In this document: positions 1 through 8,540 of the stretch, in pieces
Layout: every line of letters starts with the position of its first letter
Position numbering within the stretch: position 1 is the stretch's first letter
Origin: Nitrospira sp.
GTDB lineage: Bacteria; Nitrospirota; Nitrospiria; Nitrospirales; Nitrospiraceae
DNA: 64,000 bases
Direction: 5' to 3'
Assembly: GCA_020853775.1 (NCBI GenBank)
Contig: JADYYH010000035.1
Span: forward strand, 1-64,000
Notes under the pieces: generated by a model
Seen by the model: only the letters and a program-made list of their open reading frames with translations
What the model was told of the DNA's origin: nothing
The model's database searches: none
Program-made: the position numbers and the translations under genes

Positions 1-524
1 AGAATGCCCTTTTCCTTCGCGATCTTCCCGATTGCTTTGACCGGGTTGATGGTGCCGATCTCGTTATTGGCGAACATGACGGAGATCAAGATGGTCTTGT
101 CGGTGATGGCGTTCCGCACGTCTTCCGGATTCACCATGCCGAACTTATCGACCGGCAGATAGGTGACCTTGACCCCGCGTTTGGCTTCAAGGGTTTTGGC
201 CGTGTCCAACACCGCGCGATGTTCGGTGGACGACGTAATAATGTGGTCGCCCTTTTCGTGATACATCTCGACGACGCCTTTGAGCGCTAGATTGTTCGAT
301 TCGGTGGCGCCGCTGGTGAAGACAATTTCCTTGGCATCCGCATGGATGAGCTTGGCGATCTGTTTTCGCGCGGCTTCGACACCTTCTTCGGCATCCCATC
401 CGAAGGCGTGGTTGCGACTGGCGGCGTTCCCGAATTTTTCCGTAAAATAGGGCAGCATCGATTCCAGCACCCGTGGATCCATCGGGGTGGTCGAATGGTT
501 ATCCAGGTAGATCGGGAACTTCAT
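1..524 (-). CDS. iscS: Cysteine desulfurase IscS, N-terminal part (runs off left edge)
   Basis: The reading frame starts at an ATG whose last base is 524 and is open to the window edge, so only about 174 N-terminal residues are present. The protein begins MKFPIYLDNHSTTPMDPRV, the hallmark start of IscS/NifS PLP-dependent cysteine desulfurases. It continues with the conserved FTSGATESNN and SSTEHRAV segments, the latter holding a catalytic histidine. The enzyme takes sulfur from cysteine for Fe-S cluster assembly in the cytoplasm. It overlaps the iscR stop by four bases (ATGA), so the two are translationally coupled. The active-site cysteine loop and PLP lysine lie beyond the window and cannot be checked. 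Confidence 0.93.
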   Translation of the reverse strand, partial: MKFPIYLDNHSTTPMDPRVLESMLPYFTEKFGNAASRNHAFGWDAEEGVEAARKQIAKLIHADAKEIVFTSGATESNNLALKGVVEMYHEKGDHIITSSTEHRAVLDTAKTLEAKRGVKVTYLPVDKFGMVNPEDVRNAITDKTILISVMFANNEIGTINPVKAIGKIAKEKGI

Positions 525-1000
525 CGCTCGACTCCTTGTTGTTCCGTCGCGACGGATTGAATGGTGATGAGTGGGGTGCCCCCCATCATATCTTGCAAGG
601 TCATATTGTTGAGAAGCTGATAAATACTGCTCTGGATTTTCAGCAACGGGGTCCGAATGTTACAGTGCTCGCGCTGCATGCAGGCATCGCCGTCTTTTTC
701 GTGTGAGCAGTCCATGATACCGAGTGGACCTTCCAGGCTTTCGAGTACGTGGGCAATCGTGATCTCACGCGGATTCTTGCCGAGCAGATAGCCGCCCTTG
801 GGGCCGTTATGACTCTCAATGATTCCGCTCTTGGAGAGGGTCTGGAGAACTTTGGCAAGTAATTCGACCGGAATGTGATATTCCTCGGCGATTTCCTTTG
901 TGTTTACTACGCGAGCTTGGGCGACATCGCCGTATTGGTTAGAGGCGATGTGCTGGAGTGCCATCAACCCGTAGTCAGCTTTTTTCGATAATTTCAGCAT
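521..1000 (-). CDS. iscR: Rrf2-family Fe-S regulator IscR
   Basis: This 159-residue protein has an N-terminal winged helix typical of Rrf2 (MLKLSKKADYGLMALQHIA; GPKGGYLLGK in the wing region). Its three cysteines, C98, C107 and C113, resemble the IscR 2Fe-2S ligand set in number and place; E. coli IscR uses three Cys and one His. The known role is to sense cluster status and repress the isc genes. It is the first gene of the minus-strand iscR-iscS unit and overlaps iscS by 4 bp. A divergent ferredoxin gene starts about 200 bp upstream, so the shared spacer may hold its operator. The three cysteines favour IscR over NsrR or CymR. Confidence 0.9.
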   Translation of the reverse strand: MLKLSKKADYGLMALQHIASNQYGDVAQARVVNTKEIAEEYHIPVELLAKVLQTLSKSGIIESHNGPKGGYLLGKNPREITIAHVLESLEGPLGIMDCSHEKDGDACMQREHCNIRTPLLKIQSSIYQLLNNMTLQDMMGGTPLITIQSVATEQQGVER

Positions 1001-1024
1001 GGGCCTATTGCCGATCCTTCAAGT

Positions 1025-1045
1025 CGGAGACTATAATGATCTCCG
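1025..1045. promoter_or_regulatory. Inverted repeat in iscR/ferredoxin divergent spacer (candidate operator)
   Basis: A perfect 6-bp inverted repeat, CGGAGA (1025-1030) and TCTCCG (1040-1045), flanks an AT-rich 9-nt centre (CTATAATGA). It lies 25 bp upstream of the iscR start and about 160 bp upstream of the ferredoxin gene. Rrf2 proteins bind imperfect palindromes in such positions, so this is a candidate autoregulatory site. It does not closely match the E. coli IscR consensus and could be chance. Confidence 0.35.
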
Positions 1046-1206
1046 ATCAAATCAGTCGTACAAAAGGTATCATGTGGTCTTTGGGCCTGTCAAGCGAGCG
1101 GAGGGGCGGAATAAGTAAGAATGTCGCTCTCTGGAGGCTTGCGACGAGTGATACGGAAGCAGCACGATACATTGCACCACATGCATGACAAAAGGGGCTA
1201 AGCAAC

Positions 1207-1623
1207 ATGGGTGGGACAAATCCCTACATTGAAAAGGCAGACGTGGAGCTGCCGCAAAAATCTTATATCGTGACCTTCATTTTTCCCGACAAAACGGAAA
1301 AGAAGGTTGAGGTACAACCGGACAAGATTCCGTACGGTCCTACGGGCCTGCCGGGAAGTATTCTCGACATTGCGATGGGCAATGGGATCGACCTGGAACA
1401 TGTGTGCGGTGGCGTCTGCGCCTGCTCCACCTGCCATGTCATGGTGAAGAAAGGCTTGGAGACGTGCAATGAGGGGACGGATGACGAGTTCGACCAGTTG
1501 GACGAAGCGCCCGTCACGACGTTGCAGTCCCGACTCGGCTGCCAATGTGTGCCGAATGGAACGGTGGAAGTCGTGGTAGAAATTCCTGCCATCAACAAGA
1601 ATCTGGCGAAAGAAGGGCACTGA
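1207..1623 (+). CDS. fdx: 2Fe-2S ferredoxin, adrenodoxin/Isc type
   Basis: This 138-residue ferredoxin carries the adrenodoxin-type ligand pattern: C67-x5-C73-x2-C76, then C112 in SRLGCQ. C71 and C114 are additional cysteines. Isc-type ferredoxins supply electrons for cluster assembly and related reductive chemistry. The N-terminal 20 residues extend beyond the usual start (Fdx is about 110 aa). A GGGG stretch precedes the ATG. It is transcribed divergently from iscR-iscS. The reductase-like gene downstream is convergent, not in the operon. Confidence 0.92.
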   Translation: MGGTNPYIEKADVELPQKSYIVTFIFPDKTEKKVEVQPDKIPYGPTGLPGSILDIAMGNGIDLEHVCGGVCACSTCHVMVKKGLETCNEGTDDEFDQLDEAPVTTLQSRLGCQCVPNGTVEVVVEIPAINKNLAKEGH

Positions 1624-1661
1624 AGGCAAAGAGATGGAGTGCAGGTCGTATAGCGGTCGTA

Positions 1662-2360
1662 TCAGTCGTACGTTTCCAGCTTCACTTCCCGCCGATCGAA
1701 CCCCAGTTCCATCAACAGTGCCCGCAATGGGCGTGCAAATGCTTTGACCCCGGCAATCATGGGGGTCACCCGCCGACCGTTTCCCGCGATTTGTTTGATC
1801 ACATCCACAGTCTCGGCATTGCTCTCTGGGCCTTCGTTGACAAACGGCAGATACCGGAAATTGGATTGGCTTGCCGCCAGGGCCATGAATTCCTCATGGT
1901 AGAGCTGTTCGGCAGTGGTGGGTGCTTGGGCGATCAGCGTGCTTGAAGGTAGCGAGCCCTGGCTTGCCAGTGCGCGGAGCATACAGCGCAGTGGGACGAG
2001 CCCAGAATAGCGTCCGATCAACAGCAAGTGCTGAGGTTCCGAGTCGGGCAGCACAAAGTGGCCATAGGGGCCTGACAGGGGAATGCGATTCCCCGGCTTG
2101 AGCGACGCGAGATAGCCGGATCCTTTCCCGCCTGGAACGTGGTCGAAGAGCAGTGTGAGGTGGCCGGCGGTAGACGGCGGTTCCGCCAACGAGTAGGCAC
2201 GATTCAATGGCGGATGGTCTCCGACCGGCAATTGCAGTGAGATCCACTGCCCGGGCTTGAAGGACAGCGGGTGCTCGATCGGGCGGAGCACGAGTTCCGT
2301 CGTATGCGGAGTCAGGGTCGTGAGCGAGATGATTTCGGCAATCTGTGTTGGTTCGGCCAT
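1662..2360 (-). CDS. Ferredoxin reductase-type FAD/NAD(P)-binding oxidoreductase
   Basis: This 232-residue protein resembles the FNR superfamily. The FAD-binding barrel (about residues 1-105) contains the RAYSLAEPP motif, equivalent to RxYS, and a GGKGSGYLASLKPG segment typical of the isoalloxazine region. It is followed by an NAD(P)-binding half starting LLLIGRYSGLVPLRCML. In place of the usual GxGTGxxP pyridine nucleotide loop it has GRYSGLVPL, so nucleotide specificity is uncertain. It converges on the ferredoxin gene with a 38-bp gap and may serve that ferredoxin; this is inference from position. Confidence 0.8.
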   Translation of the reverse strand: MAEPTQIAEIISLTTLTPHTTELVLRPIEHPLSFKPGQWISLQLPVGDHPPLNRAYSLAEPPSTAGHLTLLFDHVPGGKGSGYLASLKPGNRIPLSGPYGHFVLPDSEPQHLLLIGRYSGLVPLRCMLRALASQGSLPSSTLIAQAPTTAEQLYHEEFMALAASQSNFRYLPFVNEGPESNAETVDVIKQIAGNGRRVTPMIAGVKAFARPLRALLMELGFDRREVKLETYD

Positions 2361-2476
2361 GGTCTGTTCTTAACAAAAACGGATTCAGAATGGAACAGGC
2401 CAGTTCTGTACATCATTCCAACGCCATGTTATAGATAGCGCCCCGTTTACTATTCCACACGAACTACGGTGATGCG

Positions 2477-3892
2477 ATGAGTCAGGTCAGGGTTCGATTT
2501 GCGCCCAGTCCGACAGGTTTTCTGCATATCGGCGGGGTACGGACGGCCTTGTTCAACTGGCTGTTTGCGCGGCAGCAGAACGGGGTCTTTGTCCTTCGCA
2601 TTGAAGACACCGATCAAAGCCGTTCTACCGATGACTCCATTCAAGCCATTCTTGACGGCATGCGCTGGGTCAAACTGGATTGGGACGAAGGGCCCTTTCG
2701 GCAGACCGAGCGAATGGATCTCTATCGTGAACACGCGATGCGATTATTCGAGCAAGGCCATGCCTATTGGTGCGTCTGCTCCTCGGAAGAGCTGGAGGCG
2801 CGTCGAAAAGAGGCCGAAACCAAAGGCGGATCGCCCAAGTATGACGGCCGGTGTCGGAATCTCGGTCTGACAAAACCGACCGGGGAAGCGGCGCTCCGCT
2901 TTAGGGCTCCGCAGGACGGGCAGACGGTTGTCGATGATTTGATCAAGGGCCCTGTGGTGTTCGACAACCAGATTCTGGATGATGTCATCATTCTCAGATC
3001 CAATGGGTATCCTACCTATAATTTCTCCGTCGTCGTGGACGATGCCTTGATGGGGATTACCCATGTGGTGCGGGGCGATGACCATCTCACGAATACGCCG
3101 CGCCAGATTCCAATTTTTCAGGCGCTGGGATTTCCGTTGCCGCGATTCGGGCATTTACCGATGATTCTTGGACCGGACAAGGCAAGGTTGTCGAAACGGC
3201 ACGGCGCCACCTCGATCATGGCCTACAAGGACATGGGGTATCTCCCCGACGCGATGGTCAATTACCTGGTTCGCTTAGGCTGGTCGCATGGCGATCAGGA
3301 GCTGTTCTCGCGCGCAGAACTGATCGAGAAGTTCTCCTGGAAGAATGTGCAGACCTCGGCGGCTGTGTTTAATCCGGACAAGTTGCTGTGGCTCAATGCT
3401 GAATACCTCAAGACCAGCCCTCCGGCTGAGATTGCTCAGGCGCTCGTGCCGCTTCTTGAGCAGGCCGGACTCAAAGAGGAGGTTCGTGCCGTGTCGACCG
3501 AATGGCTCGCGCAGCTGGTCGTCTTGGTGAAGGAACGAACGAAGACATTGGTGGAGATGGTCCACTGGGTGACACCCTACTTCGGCCAGGCGGTCGTGTG
3601 TGACGAAGAGGCGGCCAAGAAATTCCTCACGGCCACTCACGCGCCGGTGTTAGCCAAACTGCTGAGCCGATTCGAAGCCTTTCCCACGTTTTCCAAGCAG
3701 GAGTGGGAAGAGTCATTTAAGCAACTGGTCGAGGAAGAGGGGATCAAGATGGGGCAACTGGCCCAGCCGGTGCGGGTGGCCCTGACGGGACGGACGGCAA
3801 GCCCCGGTCTCTTCGAGGTGATGGAGGTGCTAGGCCGCGATCGCACCTTGCTCCGACTTCGCAAGGGGATCGAGCAGGCCTCCAGATCCTGA
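2477..3892 (+). CDS. gltX: Glutamyl-tRNA synthetase
   Basis: A full-length class I synthetase of 471 residues, the normal GluRS size. The N-terminal signature RFAPSPTGFLHIGGVRTALF includes the HIGH equivalent. The KMSKS equivalent is ARLSKRHG near residue 240. The Rossmann fold, the connective domain and the helical anticodon-binding C-terminus are all represented. It charges tRNA-Glu; in organisms lacking GlnRS it would also mischarge tRNA-Gln, but a GlnRS gene is present here at 6642-8345. Two tRNA-Gln genes follow directly downstream. Confidence 0.97.
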   Translation: MSQVRVRFAPSPTGFLHIGGVRTALFNWLFARQQNGVFVLRIEDTDQSRSTDDSIQAILDGMRWVKLDWDEGPFRQTERMDLYREHAMRLFEQGHAYWCVCSSEELEARRKEAETKGGSPKYDGRCRNLGLTKPTGEAALRFRAPQDGQTVVDDLIKGPVVFDNQILDDVIILRSNGYPTYNFSVVVDDALMGITHVVRGDDHLTNTPRQIPIFQALGFPLPRFGHLPMILGPDKARLSKRHGATSIMAYKDMGYLPDAMVNYLVRLGWSHGDQELFSRAELIEKFSWKNVQTSAAVFNPDKLLWLNAEYLKTSPPAEIAQALVPLLEQAGLKEEVRAVSTEWLAQLVVLVKERTKTLVEMVHWVTPYFGQAVVCDEEAAKKFLTATHAPVLAKLLSRFEAFPTFSKQEWEESFKQLVEEEGIKMGQLAQPVRVALTGRTASPGLFEVMEVLGRDRTLLRLRKGIEQASRS

Positions 3893-3922
3893 GAATCGGC
3901 CGGTCAAGAATCAGCATCGATC

Positions 3923-3949
3923 TTGACGCAGTAGAGAAGCTTATATTAC
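3923..3949 (+). promoter_or_regulatory. Candidate sigma-70 promoter for tRNA-Gln genes
   Basis: A -35-like TTGACG (3923-3928) is followed 15 bp later by TATTAC (3944-3949), 14 bp before the first tRNA base. The spacing is slightly short of the optimal 17, so this is a plausible but unproven promoter for the tandem tRNAs. Confidence 0.35.
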
Positions 3950-3962
3950 TGTGTGGACCGGT

Positions 3963-4036
3963 TGGGGGATCGTCTAGCGGTAGGACGTCAGTCTCTGGAT
4001 CTGACTACCTAGGTTCGATTCCTAGTCCCCCAGCCA
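3963..4036 (+). tRNA. tRNA-Gln (anticodon CTG)
   Basis: A cloverleaf with acceptor stem TGGGGGA/TCCCCCA, a D arm, anticodon loop CTCTGGA and T loop GGTTCGATTCC can be drawn. Position 34-36 reads CTG (decodes CAG). A 3' CCA is encoded (4034-4036). The anticodon stem has one T-T mismatch at its loop end. The sequence is nearly identical to the second copy outside the anticodon arm, so the pair probably arose by tandem duplication. Confidence 0.95.
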
Positions 4037-4089
4037 AAATCTTTTCCACGCCTTGCTCTTCAGCTCGATGTCTCGGTTCCGTACCGCGC

Positions 4090-4163
4090 TGGGGGATCGT
4101 CTAGCGGTAGGACGCCAGCCTTTGGAGCTGGCTACCTAGGTTCGATTCCTAGTCCCCCAGCCA
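4090..4163 (+). tRNA. tRNA-Gln (anticodon TTG)
   Basis: It shares acceptor, D and T arms with the tRNA 53 bp upstream but has a fully paired anticodon stem CCAGC/GCTGG and loop CTTTGGA, giving anticodon TTG (decodes CAA). CCA is encoded at 4161-4163. Together the two genes cover both glutamine codons. Confidence 0.95.
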
Positions 4164-4173
4164 ATCTATCCCG

Positions 4174-6021
4174 TCACGAGCTCTGCACGGTTTGGGCGCG
4201 TTTCTCATCCAACTCGGCCCAGCGGGCGTAGAGCCGCTCCACTTCAGCCTGAGCCTCCACCAAGGCCTCACTACGTGCCTGTAATTCCGCGGCATTCGAC
4301 ACCACCGCCGGATCCTGCAGGGCATCCTGACAGCTCGCGACCAGCTCTTCTGCTTTCAGAATACTGTCTTCGATCGTGCCCCATTCCTTCTGTTCCCGAT
4401 AACTGAGTTTCTTAGGCTTGCGAAGCGTCGCAGCCTCTGTCACTTGGTCGGTCGTTGAGGAGGCGGTGGTCTCCTCGTTCGCGCCTGTCTCGGATTGCGC
4501 GGCCCGTTCCTGAGCGTTTTCCCACTGGGCATAATCGGCGAACCATTCGAGGCGACCGGTGCCGTTCAGGGCCAGCAGGATGGTGGAGACTCGATCCAGC
4601 AGCCACCGGTCATGGGTGACGAGCACGAGCGCGCCGGGGAATTCGAGCAAACTGTCTTCCAACACATCCAGCGTGGGAATATCCAAATCGTTGGTCGGTT
4701 CGTCGAGAATGAGCAAGTCGGCCGGTTGCAACATCAGTTGAGCGATCAGCAGTCGCGCCTGCTCACCGCCCGAGAGCCGTGACACGGGAAGATCCAGCTG
4801 TTCGGGTCGAAAGAGAAAGCGTTTTGCCCAGGAGGCGAGATGGACTGAGCGTCCTTGGTAGACGACCGCATCGCCTGAAGGGGCCAGCGCGCGCCGCAGG
4901 GGAGCGGCCTGATCCAGCGATTCACGGTGTTGTTCGAACGAGACGATGCGCAGCTCCTCTGCGCGTACAATCGTGCCTGCGTCCGGTTCCAGCGTGCCGG
5001 CCAGCAATCGAAGCAGCGTGGTTTTCCCGCTGCCGTTCGGGCCCAGGAGGCCCAGGCGTTGACCAGGCCCGAGGATGAGATCCAGATGTGCGACGACGGG
5101 CTTCTCGTTGAAGCGCTTTGTCACGTCTTTCGCAACCAGCAGTTGTTTCGACTTGCGCCCCGAGGCGGAAAAGTCGATGCCGATCGACGACTGTGCGGCG
5201 CGGGATTCGACCTGGTCCAGTTCCTCGATGAGTTTGCCGGCTGATTGAATGCGGCCCTTCGCTTTGGTCGTGCGGGCTTTGGGCCCTCTGCGCAGCCACT
5301 CCACCTCGCGCCGCACACGATTGGCCAGCGACGATTGATAGTCGGCCTGCGCCTGCAATGCGGCATCACGTTGTTCCAGAAAGTCGCTGTATCGACCTTT
5401 GGCTTCAAAGCGGCCTTCGGGGTAACAACGGTTGAGTTCCACCATGCGCGTTGCGATCGACTCCAAAAAACGACGGTCGTGACTGATGACGAGAAAGGCC
5501 TTGGCGCGGTTCTTGAGCAGCCGCTCCAGCCAAAGGATGCCCTCGACGTCCAAATGGTTGGTCGGCTCGTCCATGAGCAGCACATCCGGCTCGAGCAACA
5601 ATGCCTGCGTGATGGCCAGCCGCTTGCGCCAGCCTCCGGAGAGCGTCTCGATGTTCTGTTCCGGATCGGGGAAGGTGCCGATGCTCAGGGCTCGGGCGAT
5701 GAGGCCGCCTTCCTCATGCGGATCACGACCGGTTGCAGTGAGGGTCTCCTGCAACACCTGTTCAATGCTGGAACCGGCGGGGAAGCTGGGCTCTTGCGGC
5801 ACATATCCCACACGGGTATGCCCACGTACGGTGCGCGTCCCTTCGTCGGGCGATTCGAGGCCGGCCAGGATTTTGAGGAGGGTGGATTTGCCGGACCCGT
5901 TCGGGCCGATCAGGCCGACATGGTCACCCTCGCACAAGGCCAGGGTGAGATTGGCAAACAGGGCTCGCACCCCATAACTCTTACGAATCGATTCGCAGCT
6001 CAACAGGATGTTGGGGGCCAT
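4174..6021 (-). CDS. uup: ABC-F family ATPase, Uup-like
   Basis: A 615-residue soluble protein with two ABC ATPase domains and no membrane segments. Domain 1 has Walker A GPNGSGKST (residues 39-47), signature LSGGWRKR and Walker B LLMDEPTNHLD. Domain 2 has GPNGSGKTT, LSGGEQAR and LLILDEPTNDLD. Between them is the charged ABC-F linker (MVELNRCYPEGRF to RRGPKARTTKAKGR). The last 80 residues form a heptad-rich coiled coil beginning KKLSYREQKEWGTIE, the Uup C-terminal DNA-binding type. ABC-F proteins act on ribosomes, and Uup also affects replication or transposon excision. It converges on the tRNA-Gln genes. Confidence 0.92.
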   Translation of the reverse strand: MAPNILLSCESIRKSYGVRALFANLTLALCEGDHVGLIGPNGSGKSTLLKILAGLESPDEGTRTVRGHTRVGYVPQEPSFPAGSSIEQVLQETLTATGRDPHEEGGLIARALSIGTFPDPEQNIETLSGGWRKRLAITQALLLEPDVLLMDEPTNHLDVEGILWLERLLKNRAKAFLVISHDRRFLESIATRMVELNRCYPEGRFEAKGRYSDFLEQRDAALQAQADYQSSLANRVRREVEWLRRGPKARTTKAKGRIQSAGKLIEELDQVESRAAQSSIGIDFSASGRKSKQLLVAKDVTKRFNEKPVVAHLDLILGPGQRLGLLGPNGSGKTTLLRLLAGTLEPDAGTIVRAEELRIVSFEQHRESLDQAAPLRRALAPSGDAVVYQGRSVHLASWAKRFLFRPEQLDLPVSRLSGGEQARLLIAQLMLQPADLLILDEPTNDLDIPTLDVLEDSLLEFPGALVLVTHDRWLLDRVSTILLALNGTGRLEWFADYAQWENAQERAAQSETGANEETTASSTTDQVTEAATLRKPKKLSYREQKEWGTIEDSILKAEELVASCQDALQDPAVVSNAAELQARSEALVEAQAEVERLYARWAELDEKRAQTVQSS

Positions 6022-6158
6022 AAGCCTGACGACCTCTCTCGCGACAGTGAAAGCTGGCAGTATACGGTGTGGAGAGGGCCAAGGGCTAGCGGCCCGGCGC
6101 GATCAGAGCCCCGATTTCCCTACTGAAGAGAAGGCAAGATCGATGGCGCGGGGCAGGG

Positions 6159-6497
6159 TTAGTGAGCGGTCTTGGCGCGTCCCGTGCTGAGCCGGTGCTG
6201 AAAGCAGGCGGGGCAGAGATGGTAACCGCCTTGTGACGACGTATGAAACGACTCCATCCTGGCGGTCCCGCAATCGAAGCAGCGCAGGTGGCTGACGAGG
6301 GAGCGGGGCAGGAGAGGCGTGACATCGATGCACTGCAGTTGATCGTGCAGCCGACGAACGGCGCGGTGAATGTGTCCGAGAAGTGGTTGTATCTCGATGG
6401 CGGCGCCAGGAATTGCCGCTTCCAGCCGCAGGAGCTGCTCCCGAAATGAACCGCGTTCCTCTTGCTGATCATCGCTGCCGGATCCTGTCATCATCAT
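6159..6497 (-). CDS. Small zinc-ribbon protein of unknown function
   Basis: This 112-residue protein has two CxxC knuckles, LRCFDCG and LCPACF, separated by about 17 residues in the C-terminal half, suggesting one bound zinc. The N-terminal half is predicted helical and acidic to neutral. The ATG at 6497 has a GGAG five bases upstream in the transcript, supporting this start. I do not recognise a named family. It lies between uup and glnS on the same strand. Confidence 0.6.
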   Translation of the reverse strand: MMMTGSGSDDQQEERGSFREQLLRLEAAIPGAAIEIQPLLGHIHRAVRRLHDQLQCIDVTPLLPRSLVSHLRCFDCGTARMESFHTSSQGGYHLCPACFQHRLSTGRAKTAH

Positions 6498-6641
6498 TGT
6501 CGCTCCGTGGTTGGGAATGAATTCACCGCCTGCGTGAGGCGTGATTCTCGTTCATCAACGGGGAATGGTTCAAGGCGGCAGAAGGCTGGCGCTCCAGTAC
6601 TTTGCGTGGGAATTTGGCTGATTGAAGGCGGAGTGAACTGA

Positions 6642-8345
6642 TCAACGCGGGGTGTGGGACTTTTCTATCTTGGCCCAGGCGTCTTTGAGCGTGACGGTGC
6701 GGTTGAAGACCAGCGTGTTGGGCGCAGAATCGGGGTCGGCACAGAAGTAGCCGACGCGTTCAAATTGGACGCTGGTGCCGGGGGCGATCGAGGCCAGGCT
6801 GGGTTCTACTTTGCAGGCCGGCAGCCGTTCCAGGGAACGGGGATTCAGGTGTTGCGTCCAATCCTGGTCGGCCGGGATCTGGGCCGGATCCGTGAGCATG
6901 AGACTCTCATAAAGCCGGATTTCCGCGTCGACGGCATGGGCCGCCGACACCCAGTGGATCGTCGCCTTCACTTTTCTCTGTGCCTGGGCTCCGCCGCTCT
7001 TGGTTTCGGGATCGTAGGTGCAGCGGAGTTCCGTGATCTCACCGGTGGCCGGATCCTTCACGACGCCGACGCAGGTGATGATGTAGGCATACCGCAAGCG
7101 CACCTCGCGGCCTGGGGCGAGGCGGAAGAACTGCTTGGGCGGATCTTCTTTGAAGTCTTCCTGGTCGATATACAGCACGCGGGAAAAGGGCAGTTGCCTG
7201 GTTCCGGCGGACGCATCTTCCGGATTGTTGATGGCATCGAGCTGCTCGACTTGTCCATCGGGATAGTTTTCGATCACGAGGCGCAAGGGGCGCAGCACGG
7301 CCATCACCCGGGGCGCGCGCTTGTTCAGGTCTTCGCGGACAAAGTGTTCGAGTAGCTGCATTTCGACGATGGCATCTCGTTTCGCCACGCCGATGGCTTC
7401 GCAAAACGCGCGTAGCGCTTCAGGGGTGAAGCCGCGACGGCGCAGCCCCTTGAGCGTCGGCAGGCGCGGGTCGTCCCAGCCGTTGACCAGCTTGCGTTCG
7501 ACGAGATCGAGTAACTTGCGCTTGCTCATGACCGTGAAGGTCACATTCAGCCGGGCAAATTCAATTTGCTGCGGCCGATGAGGCGTGTCGCATTGCGCCA
7601 CGACCCAGTCGTAGAGCGGCCGGTGGTCTTCGAATTCCAAAGTGCAGATCGAATGGGTGATGCCCTCGATGGCATCGGACAGGGGATGGGCGAAGTCATA
7701 TGCGGGGTAGATACACCAGGTCGTGCCGGTTCGATAATGGGCCACATGCCGAATGCGGTACAGCACCGGATCGCGGAGATTGATATTGGGCGAGGCCATG
7801 TCGATCTTGGCGCGAAGTACATGAGCGCCGTCGGGAAATTCTCCCGCCCGCATCCGCTTGAACAGATCCAAGTTCTCGTCGATGCTGCGGGTACGATGCG
7901 GGCTGGGCTGCCCCGGTTCCGTGAGCGTTCCGCGATACCGGCGCATCTCGTCGGCCGTCAGGCTATCGACATAGGCGAGGCCTTTTTCGATGAGGCCGAC
8001 GGCAAACCCGTAGAGTCGCTCAAAATAATCGGAGGCGAAGAACATGTTGTCGCGCCAGTCGAATCCGAGCCAGCGGACATCTTCTTGAATCGCCTGCACG
8101 TATTCAGGATCTTCTGTCGTCGGGTTCGTATCATCCATGCGGAGGTGGCAGATCCCGCCCGGTTGCTCATTGGCGATGCCGAAGTTGAGGCAAATCGACT
8201 TGGCATGGCCGATATGGAGATAGCCGTTCGGTTCCGGCGGAAAGCGAGTGACCACCCGGCCGCCATGTTTGCCTGCGGCACGATCGGCGGCAACCAGTTC
8301 ACGAATGAAGTCGGAGCGTGTCGGAGGTTCTGGCGTGGTGGACAT
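6642..8345 (-). CDS. glnS: Glutaminyl-tRNA synthetase
   Basis: A class I synthetase of 567 residues when started at the ATG ending at 8345, close to the 554 of E. coli GlnRS. The open frame continues upstream to 8936, but that extension overlaps another gene and is not conserved-looking. Signatures are [19 protein letters not shown] (HIGH), LRMDDTNP, and [11 protein letters not shown] (KMSKS). The C-terminal half has the two beta-barrel anticodon-binding domains of the GlnRS/eukaryotic GluRS type. It charges tRNA-Gln directly and so matches the two tRNA-Gln genes 2.5 kb away. Bacterial glnS is generally regarded as acquired from eukaryotes. Confidence 0.96.
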   Translation of the reverse strand: MSTTPEPPTRSDFIRELVAADRAAGKHGGRVVTRFPPEPNGYLHIGHAKSICLNFGIANEQPGGICHLRMDDTNPTTEDPEYVQAIQEDVRWLGFDWRDNMFFASDYFERLYGFAVGLIEKGLAYVDSLTADEMRRYRGTLTEPGQPSPHRTRSIDENLDLFKRMRAGEFPDGAHVLRAKIDMASPNINLRDPVLYRIRHVAHYRTGTTWCIYPAYDFAHPLSDAIEGITHSICTLEFEDHRPLYDWVVAQCDTPHRPQQIEFARLNVTFTVMSKRKLLDLVERKLVNGWDDPRLPTLKGLRRRGFTPEALRAFCEAIGVAKRDAIVEMQLLEHFVREDLNKRAPRVMAVLRPLRLVIENYPDGQVEQLDAINNPEDASAGTRQLPFSRVLYIDQEDFKEDPPKQFFRLAPGREVRLRYAYIITCVGVVKDPATGEITELRCTYDPETKSGGAQAQRKVKATIHWVSAAHAVDAEIRLYESLMLTDPAQIPADQDWTQHLNPRSLERLPACKVEPSLASIAPGTSVQFERVGYFCADPDSAPNTLVFNRTVTLKDAWAKIEKSHTPR

Positions 8346-8540
8346 ACCGGGTGCGATTCCGTCGAGTGGCCGATGATCAAACGCGAATGGTTCTATCACA
8401 GAACGGCGGGCGGGAGAAGGGGGACTGATCCGCGGCCTGTGCCGTGTCGATTTTCGCTGGATCGATCGGGGGGAGTATTTTAGAATCAATTTTTTCTGGC
8501 AGGTTTGCCGACCCGTGGTGATTTCAGTGAGGGGGATTGG

